DNA of 64,000 nt from Psychrosphaera algicola (lineage in GTDB: Bacteria; Pseudomonadota; Gammaproteobacteria; Enterobacterales; Alteromonadaceae), in NCBI RefSeq assembly GCF_028401425.1, contig NZ_JAQOMS010000002.1, forward strand, positions 2,108,001 through 2,172,000, read 5' to 3'. Positions 21,521 through 31,447 of the stretch are shown piece by piece. Under the pieces are notes generated by a model. That model did not search any database, was not told the DNA's origin, and saw only the letters and a list, made by a program, of their open reading frames with translations. The first letter of the stretch is position 1. Each line of letters begins with the position of its first letter. Made by a program: the position numbers and the translations under genes.

Positions 21521-22368
21521 ATGAAAATTGAATTACTTAAAACATTCTTGGAAGTAAGCCGTACGCTGCATTTTCGACTTGCGGCAGAATCGCTCTATAT
21601 AACTCAATCCGCCGTGAGTGCACGAATTAAACTGCTCGAAGACGATTTAGGGGTCATGTTATTTGACCGCAGTCAAAAACACCTCAAATTAACACCGGAA
21701 GGCAATCGATTAATAAAACACGCCAACGAGCTGTTATTAATGTGGCAGAAGACCAAACAAGATGTTGGCGTCTCTGAACATATTTCGTCGCAACTGGTCA
21801 TTGGGTCAATGATGTCTATTTGGGATATTATTTTGCAGAGTTGGTTACAAAAAATTCATCGAAATTTAGATGACTTAAGTTTGATGACAACAAACTATAG
21901 CCCTTTTGAATTGCGGAAAAATCTTCTTAGTCGCCTAATTGATATCGCGTTTTTGTTTGAGCCCCTTATGTCGAAGAACTAATGACTGAAAAAGTCGCTA
22001 CAGTTCCTTTAACGCTAGTTTCATCAGAACCAATGCCACTAAATTCAGCAATAAATATGGATAATTATGTCATGGTTGATTACGGCGAGGCCATTAATGC
22101 ACAGCATTTAAGGGAGTTTAGTGCAGCGCCACCGCCAAAACATATGATGAGCCAACCTAGAATTGCACTCAATTTTATATTAGATGCCGGAGGCAGTGCT
22201 TATCTTCCCCGTCAGATGACGTTTGAGCATATTGCGTCACAACGGTTACATCTAATTGAAAGCGCACCGGTTTATTCCCGGGACGTGTACGCCGCATATT
22301 TAGCTAAAAGCCAAAAAGTAGAAATTATCGAGCAGGTTTTGAATTTATTTCCCCACATAAAATTTTAG
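21521..22368 (+). CDS. LysR-family transcriptional regulator, frame broken
   Basis: N-terminal LysR HTH: LRLAAESLYITQSAVSARIK-type sequence at residues 18-37 and LFDRSQKHLKLTPEG. One C is missing near 21963 (EPPYVEELMTEKV restored), which splits the protein after residue about 147. Repaired length is about 282 residues, a normal LysR. Divergent from rimK, so it may regulate that operon (inference). No operator was identified. Confidence 0.9.
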
Positions 22369-22374
22369 GGCATA

Positions 22375-22407
22375 AAAAATGCGCTTCGTAACTGTAAGCG
22401 CATTTGC
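22375..22407. terminator. Bidirectional terminator between LysR and ZntB
   Basis: Inverted repeat AATGCGCTT / AAGCGCATT with a nine-base loop. It is A-rich on one side and T-rich on the other and lies between two converging genes. Confidence 0.75.
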
Positions 22408-22422
22408 AAATGTTAAGTTCTG

Positions 22423-23385
22423 TTAAAACCACTTATTCTTTTTAAATAACCAAATTTGTACAGAAATTATAGCCACTAAGCTTGCTACAAAAACACTAAA
22501 CGCGGTCGAGCTTTCGGCACCTGGGATACCCCCAACGTTGACTCCCCACAATCCTGTTAAAAAACCCAGCGGTAAAAATATTGCGGCCACAATCGACAAC
22601 ACATACATTCTGCTGTTCATTTGCTCGGCAAGACCATTACTTAACTCTTCTTGTGTCACTGCAGCTCGGTCGCGGACAGAATCTAAGTCTTCGACTAAAC
22701 GGGTGAGATGATCAGTGGTTTCACGCAATTGAATTTTTTCTGAAGCGGTAAAAAATGCAATCTTTTCACTTATCAGCTGATTCATCGCTTCTTTTTGTGG
22801 GGACAAATAACGTCGAAGTGAAATAATTTGGCGTCGCACATCTGATATTTCGTTACGCAGAGCATAGCTATTGTTCGTTAAAATACTCTCTTCGATAACT
22901 GAAACCTTATCTTCAATATCTTCAATGGTGTTGGTCATTCTAGAGATCAATAGATCGGTCAGTTGCACCACAAGATCAGTGGCAGACTTTGGTCCCGTAC
23001 CATTTTCCATACTTACAGCAATATCGTTAGCCGATAATAATCTCCGACGTCTGGTACTGATCACGCGGTTTTTGGTTACCCACAGGCGAATTGACACCAT
23101 ATCTTCTGGATCACTATTGGGCGCTAAATTAACACCACGCAATGAGATGAGTAAACCATCGTCTAGCGTCGTCGCGCGGGGACGCGTTTCATCACACAAT
23201 AATGCATCAGCAACGACGGGATTAAGTCCACTGACTTCCCTTAAATAGGTCTGGGTTGTCTCTTCTGTGTAGTCAAAGTGCAACCAGCTTGGACGGTTAT
23301 TATCTAACTCATTTAATGACGGAATGGGATCTGCTGGCCCTTCCGCATTAAAGTAAAAGCCATAAATAAAATCTGAATTTGACAT
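22423..23385 (-). CDS. zntB: CorA-family transporter, ZntB-like
   Basis: 320 residues, intact. A large cytoplasmic N-terminal domain is followed by two C-terminal membrane helices with GLWGVNVGGIPG between them. CorA family members have GMN here; GVN with the neighbouring GGIPG is the ZntB type. ZntB moves Zn2+ across the inner membrane. Converges on the LysR gene. Confidence 0.9.
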   Translation of the reverse strand: MSNSDFIYGFYFNAEGPADPIPSLNELDNNRPSWLHFDYTEETTQTYLREVSGLNPVVADALLCDETRPRATTLDDGLLISLRGVNLAPNSDPEDMVSIRLWVTKNRVISTRRRRLLSANDIAVSMENGTGPKSATDLVVQLTDLLISRMTNTIEDIEDKVSVIEESILTNNSYALRNEISDVRRQIISLRRYLSPQKEAMNQLISEKIAFFTASEKIQLRETTDHLTRLVEDLDSVRDRAAVTQEELSNGLAEQMNSRMYVLSIVAAIFLPLGFLTGLWGVNVGGIPGAESSTAFSVFVASLVAIISVQIWLFKKNKWF

Positions 23386-23519
23386 AAATTAATCAAACCT
23401 TATAAGTTTGTTACCTGTAGAATTACCGCTAAACATACACAAATAAACCGAAGTCGCACATCAATTTATTCCTAAAACAGCGTTTATTTTATGCCGCGTT
23501 TCGCAATTAACTCGGGCGA

Positions 23520-23693
23520 CTAAGGCTCATTTGGTGTTTTTCCTACATCGTGGTTAACCTCTGTATCTGGTTGTTTATTTTTTTGCTCAATTTGCCATTT
23601 CTCCAGCTCAGCAAAATACACATCCCAGACACATGGACAACAACTACCGCCGCCACAACATTCACTCAAGCCGGGTTTTTCTGGTTTTTCCAT
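23520..23693 (-). CDS. Small oxidoreductase-like domain protein
   Basis: 57 residues from ATG 23691-23693. Cys-rich CCGGGSCCPCVWDVY is the signature of the oxidoreductase-like N-terminal domain (PF09791 type). Function unknown. The stop is a TAG inside CCTTAG. If that was CCTGG, like other lesions in this window, the protein would read NEPGRPS and end four codons later. Confidence 0.75.
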   Translation of the reverse strand: MEKPEKPGLSECCGGGSCCPCVWDVYFAELEKWQIEQKNKQPDTEVNHDVGKTPNEP

Positions 23694-23790
23694 ACAAATA
23701 CCGCGCGGTAAACTTATACCATTCCACCTAATTATTCGTCACTTAGTGAGTATACAAAAGATTTTGACAGTGAAAACTAAGGGCTGTTAA

Positions 23791-24300
23791 TTAGTTACGA
23801 TCCATCTGTATTACAAACTTGGCAATAGCTTCGTGATGATGTTCTACAAGATATTGCGACTCACATTGGCAATACAGCATGCCGCGATAATCCATGCCTA
23901 AGTATCTGAAGGTCAGTTGAAACATCTGTTCAAAACAGTTCGGCGGGATCTTGTCGCTGCCGGTTGCTAAAACAACCACTTGTTTACCCCGTAACTGCCT
24001 GCCTTTGGCTTTTTCCGTTTTTAATAGATCAGACCAACGGTCAATAAATGTCTTCATTTGTGCACTGGCACTGTACCAATACATTGGCGTCGCTAGAATT
24101 ATTCTGTCGTATTTAAGTAAGCCCGCCATGAGGGAAATAAAGTCATCGTTATAGTCTGCATTATAATCAAAGGGGCTTATCTCATAATCGTTAAGATCCA
24201 CCACGGTCGCATTTATGATTGTCGCGTAATCATGAACGAGTGCGCTTGTATTACCGTCACTTCGGCTAGAACCTAAAATAATTACCGTTGACTCAGACAT
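23791..24300 (-). CDS. NAD(P)H-dependent flavin oxidoreductase, flavodoxin-like fold
   Basis: 169 residues from ATG 24298-24300, which overlaps the VOC gene by eight bases. Start VIILGSSRSDGNTSAL is the FMN phosphate loop; ATPMYWYSASAQMKTFIDRW is the flavin-ring loop of the NADPH-dependent FMN reductase family. A longer upstream frame reads into the VOC gene and is not needed. In the SoxR-divergent unit it would act in redox stress defence (inference). Confidence 0.85.
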   Translation of the reverse strand: MSESTVIILGSSRSDGNTSALVHDYATIINATVVDLNDYEISPFDYNADYNDDFISLMAGLLKYDRIILATPMYWYSASAQMKTFIDRWSDLLKTEKAKGRQLRGKQVVVLATGSDKIPPNCFEQMFQLTFRYLGMDYRGMLYCQCESQYLVEHHHEAIAKFVIQMDRN

Positions 24301-24709
24301 ACAAATTCCTCTGCGCTGGAATGTCCGATAGGTATTCAACAAATTCGACTTCATATCCGTCAGGGTCAATAAAATACGCATTCTTTCGGTATTCATCGGC
24401 ATCTGAATATTTGGCTAGTTCAAACCCAGCTAACCTTAATCTGTCGATGACACCCTGTAAGTTAGTGGTTACAAATGCAAAGTGCGCCATACCAACAGAG
24501 TTGGACTTCAAGTCACGGTTTTCACCGGAACCGCCGTCATTAAATGTTAAATAATTGTAATCATCACCAAAATGTAGCCAGTTTCTTGGTGTGCCATACC
24601 AAGTCGACTGCCCTTCCCCACGAATAACCCAATGCGGAAATGCGGCTTGATAAAATGCTAACGATTTTTCAAGACTGACAACCACTAAATTTAAATGTTC
24701 CAGTTTCAT
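24293..24709 (-). CDS. VOC-family (glyoxalase/bleomycin-resistance fold) protein
   Basis: 138 residues, intact. MKLEHLNLVVVSLEKSLAFY and the C-terminal YFIDPDGYEVEFVEY with the metal-ligand Glu are typical of a VOC domain. Substrate unknown. AGGAGAACAAAAATG gives a clear ribosome site. Middle gene of a three-gene unit divergent from soxR. Confidence 0.88.
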   Translation of the reverse strand: MKLEHLNLVVVSLEKSLAFYQAAFPHWVIRGEGQSTWYGTPRNWLHFGDDYNYLTFNDGGSGENRDLKSNSVGMAHFAFVTTNLQGVIDRLRLAGFELAKYSDADEYRKNAYFIDPDGYEVEFVEYLSDIPAQRNLYV

Positions 24710-24720
24710 TTTTGTTCTCC

Positions 24721-24876
24721 TTATTTCAAATTCATAACGGCATTAAATAAACTGCAAAAGCGGTAACCCAGTTGTTTGTCGTTCATTCGTTCGGTTTTGG
24801 ACTGTCTAATGTTGTTCTCGGCGCAAGCTGAAGTTAATTTTCTAGGTGCCTGATCATGTTGCTTTGTATTTTTCAT
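24721..24876 (-). CDS. Small protein of unknown function, first gene of SoxR-linked unit
   Basis: 51 residues, no recognised domain. ATG 24874-24876 follows AGGAGAATCAA, a good ribosome site. It is the first gene after the SoxR box and is followed by the VOC gene 11 bases on, so a SoxR-controlled transcript would include it. It is basic and contains two cysteines. Coding status rests on the ribosome site and position only. Confidence 0.5.
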   Translation of the reverse strand: MKNTKQHDQAPRKLTSACAENNIRQSKTERMNDKQLGYRFCSLFNAVMNLK

Positions 24877-24941
24877 TTGATTCTCCTAATGCATTTCATT
24901 TTTTAATAATTAGCTCGATTAAGCTGTTGCACATCCTAAAA

Positions 24942-24959
24942 CCTCAAGTTAACCTGAGG
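24942..24959. promoter_or_regulatory. SoxR operator (SoxR box)
   Basis: CCTCAAGTTAACCTGAGG is a near-perfect palindrome matching the known SoxR box CCTCAAGTTAACTTGAGG. It lies between soxR and the divergent small-ORF/VOC/flavodoxin unit. Confidence 0.93.
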
Positions 24960-24971
24960 TAAAGTGTTATT

Positions 24972-25433
24972 TTGAAAAAAGTGAAAAAAATGGAACAAGA
25001 ACCTACATGGGCCGTCGGACGAGTGGCAAAACGGTGCGGCGTAAAAGTATCAACGTTGCACTTTTATGAAGAAAAAGGATTGATTAGAAGTTGGCGCAAT
25101 CAAGGTAATCAACGACGCTATAAACCAGAAGTATTACGTCGTATATCTGTCATTAAAGCGGCGCAAAAAATGGGGGTGAGTTTAGATGAAATAAAACATG
25201 CCTTTTCGACATTACCAAACAATAGAACGCCAACTAAAGAAGATTGGCAACATTTAAGTCAATTATGGCACGACGCCCTTAATCGTAAAATTCACCAATT
25301 GGAGAACCTCCGTGACTCACTGACCGGATGTATTGGTTGTGGTTGTTTGTCCCTGAATTCGTGTCCAATTTACAATCCCGACGATGAGCTTTCCAGTCAA
25401 GGACTAGGACCCGTTATTTTAGATTCAAAATAA
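24972..25433 (+). CDS. soxR: Redox-sensitive transcriptional activator SoxR
   Basis: MerR-family regulator with HTH VGRVAKRCGVKVSTLHFYE and the [2Fe-2S] ligand motif CIGCGCLSLNSCPIYNPDD near the C terminus, identical in pattern to E. coli SoxR. It senses redox-cycling compounds through its cluster. The frame opens at TTG 24972, with an in-frame ATG at 24990 that is the more likely start (about 147 residues). A SoxR box lies 12 bases upstream, so it controls the divergent unit and itself. Confidence 0.95.
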   Translation: MKKVKKMEQEPTWAVGRVAKRCGVKVSTLHFYEEKGLIRSWRNQGNQRRYKPEVLRRISVIKAAQKMGVSLDEIKHAFSTLPNNRTPTKEDWQHLSQLWHDALNRKIHQLENLRDSLTGCIGCGCLSLNSCPIYNPDDELSSQGLGPVILDSK

Positions 25434-25560
25434 TAGCCGTGAAGATATGATAACAATCCACATAACGCACAAGTTCGTTCAAAGTCTCCTCAGAGCTGTG
25501 ATAATTAGCCAAATTTATGTCTTTTGCTAAAAACTTTACATCATGATTAGAAAATTATTT

Positions 25561-26087
25561 TTAATCTGCGTAACCGCTGCCAATCGCTCTGAACGGCATA
25601 TCGAGTTCCAGTTCTGGTATTTGCACTCCTAACCAAGCAGGAAATGTATTGCTATTAGGGCCAGGAATAATGTGTATTCATCAGCCCACGGATACCTTGC
25701 AACTGCGGCAACGATTTTAGGAATGAGTTTTTCGGCTTTTGCACCTTTAATTGACAATACTTTTTCTGGCTTAGCGCCATACCAGTATGTATCAGGTGTT
25801 ATGGTTTTATATTCTTTAAGTGCTGGCAGCCCACGACGAACTCGCCAACCGACCACTTCATATACAGTGTACTCTACGGCCTTTTCAGGTTTTATAGCAA
25901 CCCACGTGTGCACAGCAAACCATCCGCGCCAACTAAACGCATCTGCTGCGTAAAACTCAATAACCGCCGCATCTTCGACCCAAGGTTTAGGTGAAATACC
26001 AGCAGGTTCTCGACTGGCCGTTCGCCAGTTGGAATTTGCACAACTGGTGACAAACATTACTAAAACCAAAACTAATAGCGCTTTCAT
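25561..26087 (-). CDS. DUF3750 lipoprotein, frame broken near its 3' end
   Basis: Signal with VTSCANSNW gives a lipobox Cys near residue 16. The DUF3750 pattern includes FSWRGWFAVHTWVA, RGLPALKEYKTITPDTYW and a C-terminal PGPNSNTFPAW. One T is missing beside CCTGG at about 25660, which replaces PGPNSNTFPAWLG and the C terminus with a short wrong tail. Repaired, it ends at 25561 (about 175 residues). Function unknown. Confidence 0.8.
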
Positions 26088-26178
26088 GACAAACCCAAAC
26101 TGTTTATTTACTTAACTCCTACAAAGCATAAAGCCTTGCTTGGTGATTTCAATTCAGAAATTTAACATTCAGCAATAT

Positions 26179-27977
26179 TTATTCAGATACAGGCGTTTCT
26201 GGCTTTATTAAACTGACTATGCCTTTTATTTTATCTTCACTATAGGTTGTTTCTTTGGTTACCAATTTAACGTGATTTTTTTCGTCAAACATAAACAAAG
26301 GGGTATACCTATTTTCATATTTCTTTTTATAGTCTTCCCATGAAAACTCAGCTGTGATCGACGTCTTTTTAAGGCTTGCGCCTTGTGATGACATACTCGC
26401 TAACTTTGAGTAACTCACGTTATTAAACAAACCTAAGCTCTTCATGTATTTTTCAGTTGGCAAATGCCCTTCAAATTCTTTTTTATCCGTTGCACCTAGA
26501 CCTGCCACATGTTCTTCACCAAACAAAAATTGATAGTACTGGGTCACTAGAGAATTCATTTGTTTATGAGGTGACAACACTAATAGATTTCCAATACCAG
26601 TGAGATCCATTGTACGTTGTGCATGTTCAGAACTTGGGTTACCAAAGTAAGTTGGGATGCCTTCCATTCGAGCCGCAGAAATAGCTTCCCAGTTAGTATC
26701 AGCAATCTTTACCTGCAGGCCAGTTTGCATCAGCTCTTTAGCCAACAACCGGGCAAAATGATTCCCGCCAAAAATTAAGAATCCAAGTGGTGCTGGTTCA
26801 CGCTCACCTAACATTTTGGCAATCGGTTTGGCGGTTAAACTTTGCAATACGACGGTAAATATAATCACAAAAAATACCAAGGACGCCAAAATACTTGCTT
26901 CATCCATGCCGTTTTGTTCGAGTTTTATAGAGAATAATGCAGAGACTGCAGCGGCAACTATGCCTCGCGGTGCGATCCAGCTAATAAGTGCTTTTTCTTG
27001 CCAACGCAGTGATGACGACATCGTCGATAAGTAAACACCAATTGGCCTTGCAACAAAAATCATACACAATAAAAGCACCGTTGAGTTCACGCTGATATCG
27101 GCTAATTGAGCCAAATCAACCCGAGCCGCCAAGATGATAAATAACCCTGAGATAAGCAATACACTTAACGTTTCTTTAAATTCGATAATGCTATTAATCG
27201 ATACGTCTTTTTATTTGCTAACCAAATCCCCATTATCGTGACCGTTAACAGGCCACTTTCATGCGCCGCAACATTAGACAGTTGAAAGGCACCAAGGACA
27301 AAGGTAAATACCGCTGTGTTGATAAGGTATTCAGGGATCAACCCACGCTTTAAGGTAACACTTAACAAATGCCCAAATAAGGCACCACAGATAACGCCTA
27401 CAGACACTGTTTTGCCAAATGCCACAAGTGTATGTTGTATGGCATTTTGAGTTGATATTATGTATTCAAAGGTTAGTACGGCGAGGATTGCACCTATTGG
27501 ATCGATGATGATCCCTTCCCATTTAAGAATTTGTGCCACATTTTTACTGGGCCGAACCGTTCTTAACATAGGTACGATGACCGTAGGTCCGGTAACCGTA
27601 ACAATCGCACTAAACAAAAACGCAATTTGCCATGATATGCCTAATACAAAATGGGCGACGGGCGCGACTACCAGCCAGTTAACTAAGGTGCCTATTGTGC
27701 AAAGATTTCGCACGACTTTACCCTGTGATCCCAACTCAGAAAAGTTGAGCGACAATGCACCTTCAAAAAGAATGATTGCCACTGAAAGCGAGACCATTGG
27801 AAACAATAAATCACCAAATAACTGCTCACTATTAAGTTGCCCAAAGACGGGGCCAACCATAAGGCCAATAAGCAATAGCGGTAAAATCGCCGGAATTTTT
27901 AGTTTATGAGCAAACAATTGGCAAGAAATAGACAGGATGCCTATCAAAACAAGTAACGAAATAGGTTCGAAATCCAT
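26179..27977 (-). CDS. Cation/proton antiporter (CPA family) with TrkA-N domain, frame broken
   Basis: About 10-12 membrane helices in the first 400 residues of CPA1-type sodium/proton exchanger fold, including FEGALSLNFSELG and TVTGPTVIVPML. A cytosolic TrkA-N-like Rossmann region follows (LIFGGNHFARLLAKELMQTG). One A is missing near 27205 (KKDVSINSIIEFKETLS restored), so it appears as two ORFs. Repaired length is about 600 residues. Exports Na+ or K+ in exchange for H+ (family inference). Confidence 0.9.
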
Positions 27978-28335
27978 GAAGTAAAGTTCTCAATTATCCA
28001 GTGAAGAAAAAGAGTAATTGAAAAACGAGTAGATACCAAACTAATTCTAATGCTAATTTGGTCCTCTACTGGACTGCAAATACCCAGTGTGTAACACACT
28101 TAATGTTATAGCTTGTAAAACGAACTTTATAAAAATACTTTTAGTATTCCGTTAACTTTTATTTCTTTAATGGATTCTCTTAAATAAAAATACCGCGTGA
28201 TCACTAAGATGGATAGAAGGACTGATTGAAAACAACGATTAGCAAATTTACTTAAGGCTGTTAATCTTTTAAACATTACCCCGTATTAATTTAGTGCGGG
28301 CTAAAAATTACAAACAACTATAAAAAGGTAAAATC
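27978..28335. other. Intergenic region, no gene seen
   Basis: Between the antiporter start and the MAPEG start. A-T rich, with no ORF with a ribosome site. It should hold both divergent promoters; no specific motif is identifiable. Confidence 0.4.
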
Positions 28336-28725
28336 ATGGAATTATCAGTTTTAATTATAATGGTCGCGCTGTTGCAATACAGTTGGTTCACTTTAAAAGT
28401 GGGTATTTCAAGACCAAAATTCGAAGTCACTGCACCTAATATTAGCGGTGAAAAAACATGGGAAAGGCTCTTTCGAGTACAACAAAATACGTTAGAGCAA
28501 CTTATCATCTATATCCCATCGTTATTAGCGTTTACCTATTATGTTAGCGCGAAATGGGCGTTTATTCCGGGTGTTATATTTATTATTGGTCGCCAACTTT
28601 ATGCGATGGCTTATGTTAACGATCCATCAAAACGCACAATCGGTTTCGCACTAACTTTTTTCAGCAATATGGCACTCGTGTTAATTACTGCAGGTTTTAT
28701 CGTTGGCCAACTATTGTACAAATAA
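28336..28725 (+). CDS. MAPEG family membrane protein
   Basis: 129 residues with four membrane segments. FRVQQNTLEQLIIYIPSLL is the MAPEG signature and GRQLYAMAYVNDPSKRTIGF the second conserved region. The family covers microsomal glutathione transferases and relatives; bacterial members have unclear substrates. Single gene. Confidence 0.92.
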   Translation: MELSVLIIMVALLQYSWFTLKVGISRPKFEVTAPNISGEKTWERLFRVQQNTLEQLIIYIPSLLAFTYYVSAKWAFIPGVIFIIGRQLYAMAYVNDPSKRTIGFALTFFSNMALVLITAGFIVGQLLYK

Positions 28726-29193
28726 AAGGTAAATAGCCGGGTGATATGTCACTCGGTTTTTCTCGCGTTACCTGACGCCTGCGTAAATATATTGTTTAAT
28801 CAATTGGAGGTGAGTGTTACTACCTAAAAGTGACAAAAAGCACTTCTTTATGGTGACGCGCTTTCCTCAATGTGTATTTATTCATTATGACAAATAGTTG
28901 CAATCATAAATGTACTTAAAACCGACAAAATACACATTCGTAATTATTTGAATAAATACCACAGGTAAACACTGGCAGTAATTACCATAAACAGAATTTA
29001 TCGAACGTCTTGTAATTAACCTAATCATTGCATGTTAATAGCAAAAATAGTGTTAATTTTGAATATACTAGCGGTTTAAGCTAAGCGCCATATATTAAAA
29101 TGTAGACGACTAAATTTCTCTTAAATGTATTTTTTACCAAAATAATACACTTACACTACAATAAGCGTATAGTATCAGGTTGAATCGCACCTA
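28726..29193. other. Intergenic region, no gene seen
   Basis: Low-complexity A/T-rich stretch with no open frame with a start site. It probably carries the promoter of the GntR gene. Confidence 0.35.
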
Positions 29194-30145
29194 ATGCGCA
29201 ACAACATATTACGTAATGATAATGACGAGGGAACTGAATTGAGCAACAAGACTTACCTGTTTAAAAATTCGATCAATCAAATGCTTGACCTAATTTCGAA
29301 TCTTGAAGCTGGTCAAACAAAAATGCCTAATGATATCGAATTAACCAAACTGCTAAGCATCAGTCGTACTACTGTAAGAACGTGTGTTGAAGAACTTATT
29401 AAGACTGGCGTTATCAAACGTGATGGTTTTAATAAAATCGTTTTGCGACCACCGACCAAGGAAGATTATTACGAAATCGACGAGCAAAATTCGACTAAAG
29501 AAGTCCAAATTGAAAAGTACTTTTTGAATCTAATTAATACGAGTCAGTTATTGCCTTAGTGATCGATTTTCAGAGTTAAGTTTAGCTAAAAACTCCGGTT
29601 GCACTACGGTTACCGTACGTGAGTTTCTAATTAAATTTTCGAATAATGGCTTAATAGAAAAAATTCCACGTGGACGTTGGAAAATGGTTAAGTTTGACGA
29701 TAGCTTTGCCCGAGAATTAATCGCATTTAGAGAAATGGTAGAAATGCGCGCGCTGACAGAACTACTTAAATTCCCAAAATCACATGAAGTCTGGCAATCG
29801 TTAAAAGTTCTTTTAGAAAAACATCAAGAAGTAAGAGCGGATTTAGAAAATCGGTACTTGGAGTTCCCAGATCTTGATAGAGAATTGCATTTAATCATTC
29901 AGAAAAGTTCTCAGAACAGATTTACTCAACAGTTCTTCGACATTGTTTCATTTGTCTGCCACTACCACTATCAGTGGGATAAAACCGGTGAATTAGAACG
30001 TTTTACAGTCGCAATTGATGAACATATCGACCTGATGAATAATCTATTAACACACAATAACGCAGGCTCAATTATGAGTATGGAAAAGCATCTACGAAGT
30101 GCCGAAAGTACGCTCTTGCGTTGTGTTCATGGTTTAGAACAGTAA
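29194..30145 (+). CDS. GntR-family regulator with two winged-helix domains and FCD, frame broken
   Basis: A first wHTH spans about residues 25-90 (LTKLLSISRTTVRTCVEELI). A second wHTH follows (SELSLAKNSGCTTVTVREFL, LIEKIPRGRW). A C-terminal FCD domain has FREMVEMRALTELL, DLDRELHLII, and metal/ligand histidines HEH-like in DEHIDLMNNLLTH. The frame breaks at 29557-29560, read CCTTAG; LLPGDRFSEL is restored by CCTGGT, again a CCWGG lesion. It converges on the fucose operon and is its likely regulator. Two tandem wHTH domains are unusual in FadR-type proteins. Confidence 0.85.
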
Positions 30146-30197
30146 GTAAATTAAGTCTAGCGACTTTAATAAAAGTCTAAAATCGTCAATTGAAAAT

Positions 30198-30232
30198 AAA
30201 AAAGCTCAAATATAAAAAATTTGAGCTTTTTT
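30198..30232. terminator. Bidirectional terminator between GntR and lldD
   Basis: Arms AAAAAGCTCAAA and TTTGAGCTTTTT around a ten-base A/T loop, between converging genes. Confidence 0.85.
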
Positions 30233-30283
30233 GCTATTAAAGATTTATCAGCTAACTTTTGTTAAAAGTAGCCAATTGGGTTG

Positions 30284-31426
30284 TTAACTTGGTAAGTTGA
30301 CTAACGACTCGGTGGACAAATCATGTATAGAATGTGCGCCTGTTAATGTCATCGCTACTCGCATTTCTTTATCGTACAAGTCTAACAATTGCTCTACACC
30401 CTTTTGTCCTTGCGCCGCTAAGGCATAGATATATGATCGACCTAATAAGGTGCAATCGGCGCCCAACGCCAACATACGAACAACATCTAAACCAGAACGT
30501 ATTCCTGAGTCGACAAATATTTTAGTCTCACCTTTAACCGCATCAGCAATCGCAGGTAACGCGCGGGCAGATGACAAAACACCATCAAGTTGACGACCAC
30601 CATGATTTGAAACAACAATGCCGTCGGCCCCAAATTTTACTGCAGCTTTTGCGTCTTCAACATCAAGAATGCCTTTAATGACCATAGGGCCATCCCAGAA
30701 TTCTCTTATCCACTCAAGGTCTTTCCAGCAAATCGATGGATCAAAGTTATTCCCTAACCAACCAATATAGTCTTCAAGTTTTGTTGGTTCGCCACGATAC
30801 GCTGAGATATTACCCAAGTCGTGAGGTTTACCAAACAGACCAACATCAAATGCCCAATGAGGGTGAGTCATCGCTTGTAAAATTCGACGAGATGCCGCAA
30901 ATGGGCCACTCATTCCCGAATGCATATCGCGATAACGTGCGCCGGGGACTGGCATATCAACAGTAAATACTAAAGTTGTTACACCTGCTGCCTTAGCTCG
31001 TTGCAGCACATTTTTCATGAATTCACGGTCTTTTAAAACATACAATTGAAACCACATTGGTCTCTCAATCGCAGGTGTCACCTCTTCAATTGGGCAAACG
31101 GAAACCGTGGACATGATAAAAGGAATGCCTTTCTTTTCAGCCGCCTTAGCCGCTTGAACTTCACCACGGTTTGCGTACATACCAGTAAGACCAACAGGCG
31201 CTAAAGCGATAGGTAAATCTAGTTTTTCACCAAATATTTCGGTGCTTAAATCAAGCTCAGACATATTGTTCAATACGCGTTGCTTTAGCCCGATGTCCGC
31301 TAAGTCATCAACATTACGACGCAGTGTGTCCTCTCGGTATGAACCTCCATCAATATAATGAAATAAAAATGGCGGTAGGCGCTTTTTAGCCGCTGCACGA
31401 AAATCCGTAGGAGCTGAAATTATCAT
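30284..31426 (-). CDS. lldD: L-lactate dehydrogenase (FMN), LldD
   Basis: 380 residues, intact. N-terminal PPFLFHYIDGGSYREDTLRRN; FMN region PIALAPVGLTGMYANRGE; active-site SNHGGRQLDG with catalytic His, and VDSGIRSGLDVVRMLALGA. It oxidises L-lactate to pyruvate using FMN and passes electrons to quinone. As the last gene of the fucose operon it would oxidise the lactate released by the preceding hydrolase. Confidence 0.96.
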   Translation of the reverse strand: MIISAPTDFRAAAKKRLPPFLFHYIDGGSYREDTLRRNVDDLADIGLKQRVLNNMSELDLSTEIFGEKLDLPIALAPVGLTGMYANRGEVQAAKAAEKKGIPFIMSTVSVCPIEEVTPAIERPMWFQLYVLKDREFMKNVLQRAKAAGVTTLVFTVDMPVPGARYRDMHSGMSGPFAASRRILQAMTHPHWAFDVGLFGKPHDLGNISAYRGEPTKLEDYIGWLGNNFDPSICWKDLEWIREFWDGPMVIKGILDVEDAKAAVKFGADGIVVSNHGGRQLDGVLSSARALPAIADAVKGETKIFVDSGIRSGLDVVRMLALGADCTLLGRSYIYALAAQGQKGVEQLLDLYDKEMRVAMTLTGAHSIHDLSTESLVNLPS

Positions 31427-31447
31427 AACCTATCCCTTTAGTTTGAT

